This document shows, one piece after another, positions 13,501 to 24,542 of a stretch of DNA of 64,000 nucleotides. The first letter of the stretch is position 1, and every line of letters starts with the position of its first letter. The notes beneath the pieces are model-generated. The model ran no database searches. It saw nothing but the letters and a program-made list of their open reading frames with translations, and had not been told where the DNA came from. This stretch comes from Synanceia verrucosa (lineage: Eukaryota; Chordata; Actinopteri; Perciformes; Synanceiidae), in contig CM056561.1 in the NCBI GenBank assembly GCA_029721515.1, forward strand, positions 17,661,635 to 17,725,634, read 5' to 3'. The translations under genes were made by a program, and so were the position numbers.

Positions 13501-14784
13501 GCTACCTGCAGATGGCTCACCTAGGTTTTTACATCACAGACGGCCGGGGATTGTCTGCTTCAACGCAAGGCCTGTTGGGTAAGCACACATCTGCTCTTCA
13601 CTGTCAGCTCACACTGATACTATATCTGCCACTCATTGGCCTTCAGTGGTAGAAGAAGTACTTGCATACTTTACTTAAAGGTGCAGTGTGTAGGATTTGG
13701 CCGTATGTAGGGGTGAGGTTGCACATTGCAACACCTAAAAAACTTCTGTCTGCCAAGCCTGTAGGAGAACTATGGTAGCCAACATGAGAACATGAATAGC
13801 CCTATCTAGGGCCAGTGTTTGGTTTGTCCATTCTGGGCTACTGTAGAAACATGGAGGCCGACACTGTGAAGATGACCCACTTCATGTGTCAGTATGACAG
13901 CTTCTAAGGTAACAAAAACACAACATTCTTATTTTCAGGTGATTAAATACAAAACAAAAATAGTTATTATATTCCATTTCTGCCAATAGATTCCTCTATG
14001 CTACACACTGTTCATTAAGTAAAAGGTTCATATAACAATATATAATTTATGTAAAATACTCACGTAAAACCACAGAACAGTTATCAGCCAAGTACCTCAA
14101 GTACAAGTACTTTTTTTGTATATCATTAATATATTATTTATATTGATGCATAACTATTAGCATTTTACTGTTGTAGCTTGTTAAGGTGCCGCTGATTTCA
14201 ACTTGTTTTATATAGTAATAGTGAGTGGTACAGTAGTTCCCAACCTTGGGGTCAGGCCCCCTCCAAAGGTCACAAGTTAAATGTTAGAGGATCTCATTAA
14301 TGTGGCAGCAGATGCAAAATGTAAAGTTATGGCAATGTAGTAAATAAATGTATAAATGTACTCAGTTTTGGAGTTTTCTCTCATCTTTTATTTTTTTCAT
14401 TAAATATTTAATACTTTTCTCCAAAATGTTGGAAACCACTAGTTTACTATTTAATAATGTGTTGTGTTTTATAAGATGTTAAATGTAAAGTCTTTAAAGG
14501 TACTGCTGTCCTTCTGTTTGCCTGCAGGTCAGTTTCAGCATGCAGACATGAGTGTAATGGAGGCAAAGGTGAATTATCTGGATGGAAGTGCTCATAATGA
14601 GGCGATTTCAGCCAGGGGGATCCTGAGGTGGGGATCGGAGCACATGGCGGTCACCTTGCAGGACAAGATGCTGAAAGACACGGTGCAGAAACGCCACACA
14701 GGCAAGTGTTGGGTGGTGCCTAAGGCTGAGATAGAGAGACTACTGGGTCACCCGTACGAGAGCTATGTGGTGGATCATGTGTAA
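4556..14784 (+). CDS. itih6: Inter-alpha-trypsin inhibitor heavy chain family member 6
   Basis: I assembled 17 in-frame exons: 4556-4663, 5373-5408, 6965-7119, 8576-8686, 8819-9066, 9671-9840, 9954-10070, 10203-10374, 10479-12053, 12180-12206, 12378-12395, 12492-12539, 12627-12656, 12817-12864, 12950-13063, 13195-13578 and 14528-14784. The total is about 1205 aa. The product is a secreted hyaluronan-associated matrix protein of the ITIH family. Visible parts are a hydrophobic signal peptide, a VIT domain (FISNFTMTSNGKMYVAQVKE), a VWA domain with MIDAS motif DVSGSM, a Pro/Thr/Ser-rich mucin-like stretch of about 270 residues, and an acidic Tyr-rich linker. The C-terminal domain follows, opening with VDGDPHFVV. 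DPHF is the conserved site where other heavy chains are cleaved and esterified to glycosaminoglycan. Length and the long Pro-rich insert fit ITIH6 (human about 1300 aa) better than ITIH5. Linkage to pfkfb1 agrees. Overlapping AATAAA signals lie at 15559-15568. Confidence 0.93.
6290..6500 (+). repeat. Dispersed 'AAGTA-rich' repeat in itih6 intron 2
   Basis: The stretch is rich in tactt/aagta words (gtacttgtacttgagtactt; tacttttactcaaatactgt). The same vocabulary occurs at 13650-13674 with 14019-14130, at 23690-24130 and at 32075-32200, so this is a dispersed family. It has no coding content. Its class is uncertain; I infer an old non-autonomous DNA element. Confidence 0.5.
13640..14130 (+). 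repeat. AAGTA-rich repeat interrupted by a MITE
   Basis: The left part (13640-13678, 'gtggtagaagaagtactt..tttacttaa') continues after 14018 with 'gtaaaagg..' and 'agtacctcaagtacaagtac'. The break is occupied by the TTAA-flanked element described separately. The host repeat belongs to the same family as 6290-6500 and 23690-24130. It lies in the last intron of itih6. Confidence 0.55.
13679..14014. mobile_element. MITE with TTAA target duplication (piggyBac-like)
   Basis: The element is 336 bp. It is flanked by TTAA at 13675-13678 and 14015-14018. Its ends are inverted copies sharing the core CAGTGTGTAG (left aggtgcagtgtgtagg, right ..ctacacactgttca). There is no open frame. TTAA duplication is the hallmark of the piggyBac superfamily; assignment to it is inference. 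A fragment with similar interior words (gacatctagtggttaggttgcagattgcag) is at about 31148-31178. Confidence 0.7.
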
Positions 14785-15558
14785 TTCTAGACCAGTCTTG
14801 TTGCCTCTCTGCTGCACGACTCAGGTGACGGCAGTCATTGGACAAAGGATGAGCAAGAAGTGGGACTCCGTGAGGCTAAAATGACATGTTGCTACATGTT
14901 GTCTGATAGAAGAGTAATGAAGAAGTGAGCCTCCACAAATGTAGTGAAGGACTGAACGATGCTGTTGTTCTCCATCAGTGAATTTGACTTGGATTCAAGC
15001 TCTGTGTTCTGTATCCATGACAGAGACAGCGTGTTCTCCTGTTTGCATGGCAACCACAAAATGTCCATTTTGTGCTGTGGCATTTCGCGCCGGCTCCAGA
15101 ACATCTTGCACATCAACTCTGTTCACGACTTTAAAGATTATCAAATTACTCTTATTTCATCATGGGATATTATTAGGCAAAATCTTGTATTATTATGTTT
15201 TTTTTAGAGCAAGTGTATATAAAATAATGTATTATATCCACAAAACCCTTCTGGGTGCAGTGATTTGCATCGTCAAGAGGAAACACAAAAACCAAAATCG
15301 GTGTATTTCCAGGTTTGCCATGTGCTTTTTATTTTTTCTATCATTTCATTCATAGTTTAATTCATTTTATTTGTTACACAAGACATTAGGCGTTGCTCAC
15401 ATACTAGTGATCAAACAAGGACAGTAAGTTTTCTACTACTCAGCCTGAACTATTTCTTTTTGTCAATTTCAAGGGATGTTGTCAATTGTGGTTTCCAAAA
15501 AATGGCCCAAGTGGATGGAAATTAAATCGGTACAACCACACGTGAGGCTTGTCTTTTC

Positions 15559-15568
15559 AATAAATAAA
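15559..15568 (+). terminator. Two overlapping AATAAA poly(A) signals, itih6
   Basis: AATAAATAAA lies about 775 bp after the itih6 stop codon. It is the first such signal on this strand after the stop that I noticed. It is a candidate only; transcript data would decide. Confidence 0.5.
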
Positions 15569-15569
15569 A

Positions 15570-17936
15570 ACAGAGAGGACAGTATCTGATGCTTGAGGAG
15601 GGCAAGGGGGAGGGAGGGATTCAGATATGTCTATGTTCAAAAGGTATTCCAGTTATCAGACAGCATGTTTCCAGGATGAAGACCACACACAATGTTGAAA
15701 CTTTTTATACACAGAGCTGTATAGAGGTATCCTTCCATCAAAACCGGTTTCTTAGGAATGCTAATATCATATTAAATCAAGATGCAATGCTGGAATGATG
15801 GATAAGGTGAACGCAACACATGACACAGCAAATAACAAACAAAAACAAAGAATTTAAGAGTGCATCGCTTTTCAAAAATGATTTTTTTCTTAATCATCAG
15901 AACGTAATCTAATAGCATAGCATATTCAGCATTTCACATAAAACCGTTTTCCACAAAAGCTCAGTGAAAATTCAAATAAATAGAGCATAATAAGACACGT
16001 CGACACCCCCAATGCACACTAACTTTGTTTAGAGTTGCTAAGTGGATGAAGTGAGGTGGAACTGCTTCAGTGAGGGCGTCCTGTCTGTTTGTTGTTGATT
16101 ATTGATGTGTAAAAAGCCACAGATCAATCTGAATGTGAGTGAGCGTGCATTGCAGGGAGATATGAGAACCTGTCTCCACTCGGGTGTACAATAACAGACC
16201 CAGTAGGAAACAATATCCCTTCTATAGTATTCAGTCAGATCTGCAGAGCAAACATACTCTACCAAACTACATTTTTCACATTGTCAGCAACTTTTGCCAA
16301 TAACAGCAAAGCCATTTTTGGCACTAGAGCGACCTGCCACTAATGGTTAGTTTAAACAAAGCAATCAACATTTGAAAAGGGCCTGATCATTTGAATAAGG
16401 CCCCAAATTAAGGCCAAAACCAAATAAAAACATCTTGGTTCATTCTCGTGGGGCAGCACCTGCAACTGTGGCTCCGTACTTTACTACAGAGTCTTTTTAA
16501 AGTTGGGGCAAATTCAGCTTTTTCCCTCTATTCAACAACTACACTTTTCCATAGGATTTAGTCCCTAGGGGAATGTCTAATCTAAGTGACACACGCAAGG
16601 GTTGAAACAACCAAGACACAATCTGGTGCTTTCCACTGTCAGCCGAAATTTCAGTCTTCACCCTCTTCACTCAAAACTTTCCAAAAATCCCAAATCATTC
16701 CCCACATACATTCTTTTCCCCCCGCCGCATGACCTCACATCTCAACAAGTACAATTTTGCCCTAATAGATTTGATAACTCTTTCCAAATCTTCCAGAATA
16801 CTGCGGCTCGAAAGCCTCGCCTAACACAAGATACAACCTCTCCATGCCTCTTTTGCTCCAGACATTCCCTTTTTTTTTATTAATGTTCAACTTGAAGACC
16901 ACAGTTTCAAACCTCGGATCTGTAAACTTCATAACTTCAGCCAGTGAAATGTGCACCAAATATATAGAAATAAAACTCTTCAATAATTTAAAAATGTTAG
17001 AAAGTAAACTATTCAAATTCAAAATTGACATCACACAACGGAGAAAAAAGGAACCAAAGGAACAGGTTTTTTTTTGGGTAGGGTAGGTGACGGTTAATAG
17101 CCACTGGTTAGCTTGCCTGCTAGCACAGGGAACACAACAGCATTGCAAAGTGAGCACTATCAGTTGACAGAACAGCCCATTTATATGTTATTCTTCATCA
17201 CTTTTTTTTTTTGCCTGACCGACACATTTTTGCCAAAAGGTGCGGCATCTTTCGACAAAAACACAGGTAAAAGACCAAGTAAGAGAAATGTGAAAGCAGG
17301 GTTGACAGGAGCGATGTGTGGAATGGTCCAGCCTTCATTTTGAATCTATGTACAATACTAACATGTGTAAAAGATGCATGCATGTCAACTGGAGGTGACC
17401 CTTCCAGAGGATTCTACGCTAAGCCATATTACAGGATCTCTCATGTCAGAGCTCGCAGTTCGGACCGCTCAATGCCAGTGGTTTTCCATCCACCCAACCT
17501 CTGATATGAGAAGAACAACAGTTACAGAAGGAATAAGATGCTTTGAAAATCAGCAACAACAAGTAATAAATTCACCTCTAATGATAATAGTTAAGACATG
17601 ATTATACTGTAAATTCTACAATGGAATGAAAGACCATATCAACCCTGCTTTTCAGTGACAGAGATAACGAGTGTGAGTATTTCAACAGCGTGTGTGTGTA
17701 TGTGTGTGTTTGTGAGCAGTTGTGTGTTTGAACGTGTTGTCAAGAGAGAGGGGGGCCTAAGGAAAAGGAAGCAAGTGGCTGAGGGCAGGCAGAGCCCAGG
17801 AACACCCCCTCCATGTGCCCACCCGTTGCTCAGATAACCCCCAGCCCTCTATTCTGGGCTCTGCCATGGCCTTCGCCCTTTTTTGCCCCACCTCCTCTCC
17901 CGGGGACCCGCCCTCTCTCGGAAGCCCCTCTACAGC
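15570..17936 (-). other. Probable long 3' UTR of gdi1
   Basis: No coding exon or clear transposon is visible over about 2.4 kb downstream of the gdi1 stop. On the minus strand, candidate AATAAA signals include 16876-16881. Vertebrate gdi1 mRNAs have long 3' UTRs, so I infer that part or all of this belongs to gdi1 and converges on the itih6 3' end. A CA/TG-rich tract is at about 17688-17730. Several open frames of 60-130 codons occur here but show no recognisable protein. Confidence 0.45.
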
Positions 17937-20900
17937 TCACTGCTCATCCTCCCCAAACACGTCGTTCTGTTTGCGCTTCATGTTCTCAAAGTCAAAGTCG
18001 CTCCCGGTCATTCGTTTGTAGATGTCCTTGATGTCATTGCAGGTGGTCTCGAAGTGAGTGGTGGCATCGTAGGACCTTGAGGCGAACACCTGGGAAAGAT
18101 CAAATGACAGGATTGAGAATCTGTAGTGGCTCTGTGAGACCCACCGTGCTGCGTTCACAAAAGCTCATGAAACACTAGTTGACAGGTATTGTCATTGTTG
18201 CTATGTCACTCTTGGTGTGAACACAGCATTGGTCACAGGAGTGTTTTGATCTAAATGCTAACATGTTCACAGTCATCTGGGCACAGTTTTTTTTGTAGTA
18301 TTTTTTCTCTTACCTGGCTATCAGTACCATCATCTGTGGGCTCATAAAGGTCACTAATAGCCACAAACCTGTCAAAAAATGAGAACAATCTCCATTAATG
18401 AATATCATCACAAGGCTTCTTCAGTATTCTTCCATCACACTGTCATTAGTTTTATGGTTTGTTAAAGTAGATACGCATGGATTGCTTGAGTGCTGACTTT
18501 TGGTCGATGGGCTCCAGCAGCTCCAGGGCCGGCTCTATCTCAGCCTCGGGATCGCTGGTTTCCACTGTGGTGCTGACGATGGCAATGTACTTCCCCTGGG
18601 CAGCCACATTGTGAGCATAGGAGATCATGCACACATAGATGTCTGGAGGATTGACAAAGAACAAGGAAAAATCAAAACTAGAGTTACAGTAAAGTTTCAT
18701 TAACTGTTATTTGGTCACTTAGGGGTAATGTAATGGAGTGAAAAACACTCAAATTTATTTAATTTCTCATGTTTTTGGCCATCTTGGGGCGGCAGTAGCT
18801 CAGTCTGTAGTGACTTGGGCTGGGAATCGGAGGGTCGCCAGTTCAAGTCCAGGTCGGACCAAAATGGAGAGTGGAGAGTGGACTGGTAGCTGGAGAGGTG
18901 CCAGTTCCTCCTCCTGGGCACTGCCGAGGTGCCCTTGAGCAAGGCACCGAACCCCCAACTGCTCGGGGCGCCTGGATAAAGGGCAGCCCCCTCACTCTGA
19001 CACCTCTCCTCTAATGCATGTGCATGTGTTTGTTTCATGACTTGTGTGTGTAATGTGCAACTGAAAAATATATGTATATATACTAACAGAGTGAAAAAAT
19101 GTAATTTCCCTCATTAAGGGATTAATAAAGGAATTCTTCTTCTTCTTCTGTGTGAATACTCTCAGTATTCACACTATCCTTTAGCTCTGTCTGTCGCTTT
19201 AGCTGAATGCTAAACATAAATAGCTGAATAAATGTTCAACTATTTATGTTTATCTGCTAGCTGGGCAGTAATCAGGAACTTCATTTCCTTAAAACAACCA
19301 GCTGTGTCTGGAAACAAGTTCATGAGAGTGAAACTGAACCAGGACAGTAACACTGTGGGTCAAAAAATCAATAAAACGCTGCTGAGGGAAACGGTAGAGT
19401 CTAGTGGGCTTTCTATTTTGAGTGCCCACTTTCCACATGCAAGTAGTCATGTGATCCTGTAAGAACATTATAGCTGCTTTAAGTTGTGAAAATGCTGGTA
19501 GGTCAGTATTCAATGTGTTTTTGTGATTGGGATAATGAGCTTTTTTGTAAATAGCATAAAATTGGCATGTTTCACTAGCATTGCCTCATTTGGCCTCACA
19601 AAAACACTCCTTGCTTTTTCCAGGGATTCAACTAAATCAATTAGATTTAAAAGAAAGGCCACCTTTGTTGTTCCAAATACCGAGAACTAAACACTCTACC
19701 ACTAAGCGGATAACTTAAAGTGTGGCAATGATCCCTACCTGAGTTGCGGTTAACCTGATTCTGAGGAATGATGATCTGGCAGGAGTTGGCGTCGTTGGTG
19801 TTTTTGATGGGGTGGCTGAGGACGCAGATTAAGCGGATCACCTGACCCGCCTTGCGGACGCGGTCCGGGATGTAGCTGGGGTCGCAGATTAGCTGCTTAC
19901 AGCGAGCCACCTGCAGCAGGAACGACATGGTAATGTGCATGCAGCATTTTAAAGGACTTGCTTTTTCATCACCTCTCAACCTAACGACTTGTCATTAAAT
20001 CGGCGTACCTCGCCCTCGGACTTCACTCCAATAACATGGCCGTCTTCCATCACTATCTCATCCACTGGTTTGTTCAGCATGTAGGTCCCTCCGTAGATTG
20101 CACTCAATCTAAAATGACAAGTGAATAAGAACTGTTAGATCATGAAGTGGGTTGTATTCCTGCATTTACTGGTAAAGACAAGATGAAAACTAGTAAGTAA
20201 GGACTTAAGATATATATAAATATGTTAAAAATAACCTGGCAAATCCCTGTGGCAGTTCTCCCAGACCGTACAGGGGGTAGAGGTAGGGGCTCTTCCCGTA
20301 CCGCGCCAGCGATTCACTGTACAGCTTGATACGATTGATCGTCTCCAAACAGGGAACATCCAGATAGCTGAAGAAGACAACAACAAAGGAAGACAATTAA
20401 TAAGAACACAGAAATAATGAGTCACCGCTAATTACATGCATTCTAGGTTTCATTTGAGCGTGTATTTCATGTTGAAATTATAAATGTAGCTGTGAAATGA
20501 AGTAAAATGCATTGACATTATGGTGTTGCTCTTACTCATCTGTCCTGTAGAGGGCCAGGGCGTGGCCAGTGAAGTCAATGACATCCTGGCCGAGGTCAAA
20601 CTTTTTGTAAACGTCCCTCATCGTTGTGGTTTTGGGGTCCACACCCTCAAAGGTCTTGGGGTCGTTCTCATCGAAGTTGGCCACAAAGACTAGGAACTTC
20701 CGGAACCTTCTCTTCTCAAACATCCCCATCAGATCTGGAATTTCAAACAAATGATTTACTTAATTCACATTTAACCACTTAAGCGTGATATAAGTACTCT
20801 ACTTTCCTTGATAATATATACACAGACACACTTGAGTAGCTTACTTGAAGCTAGTGCCTCTGTCTCGGTTGACGGGACCTTGTAGATCTTTCCTCCTTTG

Positions 20901-22751
20901 TACACAAAGCTTCCCTCCACCACTTTAAAGTCCAGGTACCGTGTCACCTCTGTGTATAGCAGCATCTTCACAAGCTGACCTGCAATCACACAGACATGTT
21001 ACATCTTGTTAGCTGTGATCAATCATTCTGCCTTAGTAGCATCAAAACAGAGAATGCTGCTTCACCAGTATTGTCTCCTTGGTTAATGCCTTTTTCCTGG
21101 CCCTTGCATATATCAGCCATACTAAATATGTACTAACTCTCCATCTGTCTCCTCTTTATATTGTGTTTTACGGTGATATATTCATTGTTAGTCATGTGGA
21201 ACTGACCGTTGGCCATGAGGAACTTGGGGATGAGGTCAACGTTCCAGTCCCTTCCCCTGCCCATCGACTCGGGTGGGCTATCTGGAAGATTGAAGCGCTT
21301 GTACAGCTGTGGACAATAAAGAGAAACATAAACAACATCCTGTGAGGATCAAATCTATGAAACTAAAGCATCACGGAGGAGGAGGCAGTGAGCAAAATGA
21401 GGACAATAAAAATGGCAGCTGATGCACAAAGGAACAGGAAGTAAACTGAGACATACTGAGGGATATAAAACATATTGATTGCTCTTTATAGATCCCAAGA
21501 GGAGCCCTTTACCTCCTCCAGAGGGGTGATGGAGGAGCTCTCGCCACCATAGTAGGGGTTCCTATCCATGTGCAGGACCTTCTTCCCATTAACAGACATG
21601 ATTCCTGACAGAATGCATTCCTGCAGGAAATAAGATGAGACGATCAGTGACAATAATGTTAGTCAACCAATGAACATGACTTCAAGATTGAAAATCTTAC
21701 TGATAACATTTTTATGTAGATGAATAATTTTCAAAAAATACAGTAATGCATTTAGAAAGGATTTTGAAAAGCAATGCCCCCCCCCAAAAAAAAAAACATA
21801 TATGTATAAAAACACATTTGAAGTGGGAATTAAATATATATATATTTTTAAAAAAAGAAAAGTTGTCAGGTGCAAAATGAATGTTGGGTTTATCTCTGTG
21901 GAAGAGCTCCCACTTCTAACAAAGTGTGATATCTTGTGGCTGAATATTATCGGTGTTATCAATAAGACCTTTAATATTAGACATAAACGTCAGTTAAGAG
22001 GTTTAGACAGAAGCTGCAGGGAGGATAGAGAGAACGACTTGCGCATGCGCGATTAGATTGTTTCACCCACGTATCTACTGTCACAATAATGATAATAATA
22101 ATACAGTATATTCTTATGATTAATAGCCGCTTCATATTATCACATCATAAAACATAAATTAATATGACTTTGCATTGACGAAATGATATTTGAAACCTGT
22201 TATAAAGCTACAAACAAATGGTCGACTTTTAAGCATTTTAAACGTGGATTAATGTCACATATATATATATATATATGTTTCATATTTCTTCCGCATTGGG
22301 TGCGATAAGTGAAGGGAAATAATGGCCGTGAAGGGCTCAGTCATTTAATAAACCCGTGCTCAGGCCTGCGCCAACCCTCAGGATGGAGGCCTGTCTATGT
22401 AAAAGAGGACCATGACACACTGGGGTTACGCCTAAATGATGCTACTGGGAGTAACGCAATACTGTTACCGGCTGTGGGAACAATAAAATAACCCCTGGAA
22501 GCACTGTTTGCATTTGTCGTGCACGCACGGGTCCAAATACACGAAGAAACATTTATCATATTACAATTTTTCACAACGAGTACACAGGGGGATGCGAGAG
22601 GCTTTCACTTGTGGACATGAGAGGATAAAGGGCGGAGAAATAATCATGTGGACGTTCAAGTCTGTTTTGTGTCTGTGTAAAAGTACAATGAAACTCAACT
22701 ACTCACCGTGAGTCCGGTGCCCAAAACGATCACATCATATTCCTCATCCAT
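17937..22751 (-). CDS. gdi1: Rab GDP dissociation inhibitor alpha
   Basis: Eleven coding exons read on the minus strand: 22707-22751 (ATG), 21513-21620, 21207-21306, 20845-20979, 20536-20734, 20236-20367, 20009-20108, 19739-19910, 18498-18642, 18314-18368 and 17937-18089 (stop). They sum to 1344 nt, giving exactly 447 aa, the usual GDI length. The cytosolic protein extracts prenylated GDP-bound Rab GTPases from membranes and recycles them. Landmarks: N-terminal [20 protein letters not shown] with the dinucleotide-fold glycine motif; MDRNPYYGGESSSITPLEE; the Rab-binding-platform segment around GRGRDWNVDLIPKFLMANG; YGGTYMLNKPVDEIV; and the tail FDFENMKRKQNDVFGEDEQ. The tail is nearer GDI1 than GDI2. 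The intron between exons 8 and 9 contains a SINE. The gene faces atp6ap1 head to head across 1.8 kb, a pairing also found on the human X. Confidence 0.96.
18786..19150 (+). repeat. tRNA-derived SINE with (CTT)n tail
   Basis: The 5' part looks like a tRNA: a box A (gtagctcagtctgtag) near 18791 and a box B (ggtcgccagttcaagtcc) near 18832. A central conserved stretch follows (tgcccttgagcaaggcaccg near 18928). It ends at '..taataaaggaattcttcttcttcttctg', a 3' tail with a CTT microsatellite. The insert lies in a gdi1 intron, opposite to the gene. The family was not assigned; the layout fits teleost tRNA-type SINEs. Confidence 0.8.
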
Positions 22752-23689
22752 GTTGTATCACCGCCTCTCCCGTCTCGCCCTCTTTTTTGCCTTGAGAATT
22801 GAAGGGTATTGGCAGGAAAAGAACAGCCAGAGAGTCAACAAAAACGGGTATTTGTACTCCCTTTTCTCTACTCGTATGCTTTCAAACGGCTCGTTCGAGG
22901 TTCAGTGTTATTTATTAATCATTAGACGTTAATGACGGATAGAATAAACGCTCCACACTGTCACCGGCGAGGACGACCAAAGATGGCCCTGATCGTGGAG
23001 CGCTCTAGAACAATGTTAGTGCGCGTCGGGAAATAGTGCGCGGTCCTCTTTCCTTCTTCCTCTCTTCCCGTTTTACCGCACAATGGACTGAAAAGCTGAG
23101 TCTAAACGGAAACTGCGCTTTGAGATGGCATTACATGGCGATTACGCACGTGTCTGGTGTCGTGTCATACTTTGACATGGAGTTTAATATTATTTTGCCT
23201 TTTTAAATACATTCTATGCGGTCTCTGTTGTATTTTCTATCCTTCCTTTTCCAGTTGTAGGCGCAGCGTTGCGCGGATGCAGTGGCATGGTATCCCTCCG
23301 CCACCACAGCTGTGTGGATGGGAGTTCACTGGCGGAGAGTACGCAGGCCATTTTCAACAGAATAAAACAGTTCAAACTTTTATTTTCTATCGCTTTTTAG
23401 CTTTTGTTTTGCAGTGTTTATAAATACATTATATGTGGACGATGAGACGTGATGACACGAGGAGGGAAATGTCCAAATTTGAGTGTGTATCAGCACCATG
23501 GACAGCTGTCAGGTCAGGTGTAGGACTACGTGTCATTCATCGATCAAACGCAGTATGCACAGTGTCTGTGCATGTCTGTGCATGGCACATTTATGTAGAT
23601 AGATTAGATAGAGCATCAGTTACTCTGCAGTGCAATAAGGTATCCACTAACATCCTTTAACGAGCAGTGGACGAGCTATTCAGATCCTT

Positions 23690-24130
23690 TACTTAAGTAA
23701 AAGTACCAATAACACACTGTGAAAATACCCCACTGCAAATAAATGTCCTCAATTCAAACCCTTACTTAAGAAAAAGTAAAGGGGCATTATTAGCAAAATG
23801 GTTTACTATTATGTAGCCTATGTGTTAACATACTGCATTAATACTGTATGTATGTTGCAATTTATTGCTGTGTTTTAAGGTTGTACTACTTACTGTTGGA
23901 TAGTTTCATCTAACAATGCATTATATTCTATAAGATCATAATATGTTGTTGTAACTAAAGCTGTCAGAAAATATAATAAAGTAAGAATAGAGAAATAAAG
24001 TACAAAATTAGCTGATGAGATGTGGAGTAGAAGTAAACATTTGGATAAATGTAAATTACAATACCTCAAATTTGTACATTAGTAGGCTACAGCATGTGAG
24101 TAAATGTACTTAGTAACTATTTATTTGACA
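23690..24130 (+). repeat. AAGTA-rich dispersed repeat copy
   Basis: The copy opens with 'agatcctttacttaagtaaaagtacc', continues 'cttacttaagaaaaagtaaa', and ends with 'gagtaaatgtacttag'. It is the longest of the copies in the window; others lie at 6290, 13640 and 32075. It has no open frame. It occupies the middle of the gdi1/atp6ap1 intergenic space. Confidence 0.55.
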
Positions 24131-24507
24131 TCGTTACATAAATATAAGGAAAATACGACATTTTTTTTAAAATAGTACATTTTATAATTATACTGGCAAA
24201 TTCATAAATGTAAAATCAGCAATTAAAAAAACGTTTATTTTTTGTTTTCCTGAAGGATGTATCCAAAAAAAATAAAGCTATCATGGCATTTTACATCTGT
24301 ACGTTTCGTAAAATTTTGTGTCGTGTGATATACCCCTGTTCCCTATATCCCCTGTACACTGAATATGCATGATGTACTTTGGTTTGATGAATAAATAATA
24401 GTAATAATGTTAGTAAAAGCTGCGGCCTGTCGTGTGGAGCAGCACAGCTGTGGGCGGAGCAGATGGCAGAAGCAGGAAGTCCTTCACATGACTGTCAGCT
24501 GGTCGGT

Positions 24508-24517
24508 GTCACGTGAA
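24508..24517 (+). promoter_or_regulatory. CLEAR-like E-box (GTCACGTGAA) upstream of atp6ap1
   Basis: The palindrome CACGTG sits in the context GTCACGTGAA, 9 of 10 matches to the TFEB/TFE3 'CLEAR' consensus GTCACGTGAC. It is 26 bp before the atp6ap1 start codon. V-ATPase genes are known members of the TFEB lysosomal network. Binding here is inferred. Confidence 0.6.
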
Positions 24518-24542
24518 CAGAGCTTTGCGGAAAAACTGAAAA

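Larger units (their letters stand above)
22752..24542. other. Head-to-head promoter region of gdi1 and atp6ap1
   Basis: The 1.8 kb separates the two start codons. The gdi1 side (about 22760-23120) is GC-richer and carries 'caaagatggccctg' near 22978, which resembles a YY1 site, and no TATA box. The centre (23690-24130) is an AAGTA-rich dispersed repeat. The atp6ap1 side carries the CACGTG motif described separately. I see no further gene here. Confidence 0.5.

Noticed and set aside
16602..17157. Open frames of 93 and 131 codons on opposite strands
   Set aside because: They overlap each other in the presumed gdi1 3' UTR and show no recognisable protein features.
18786..18870. Functional tRNA gene
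   Set aside because: Box A and box B are recognisable, but the acceptor stem does not pair and the sequence runs into a SINE body with a microsatellite tail.
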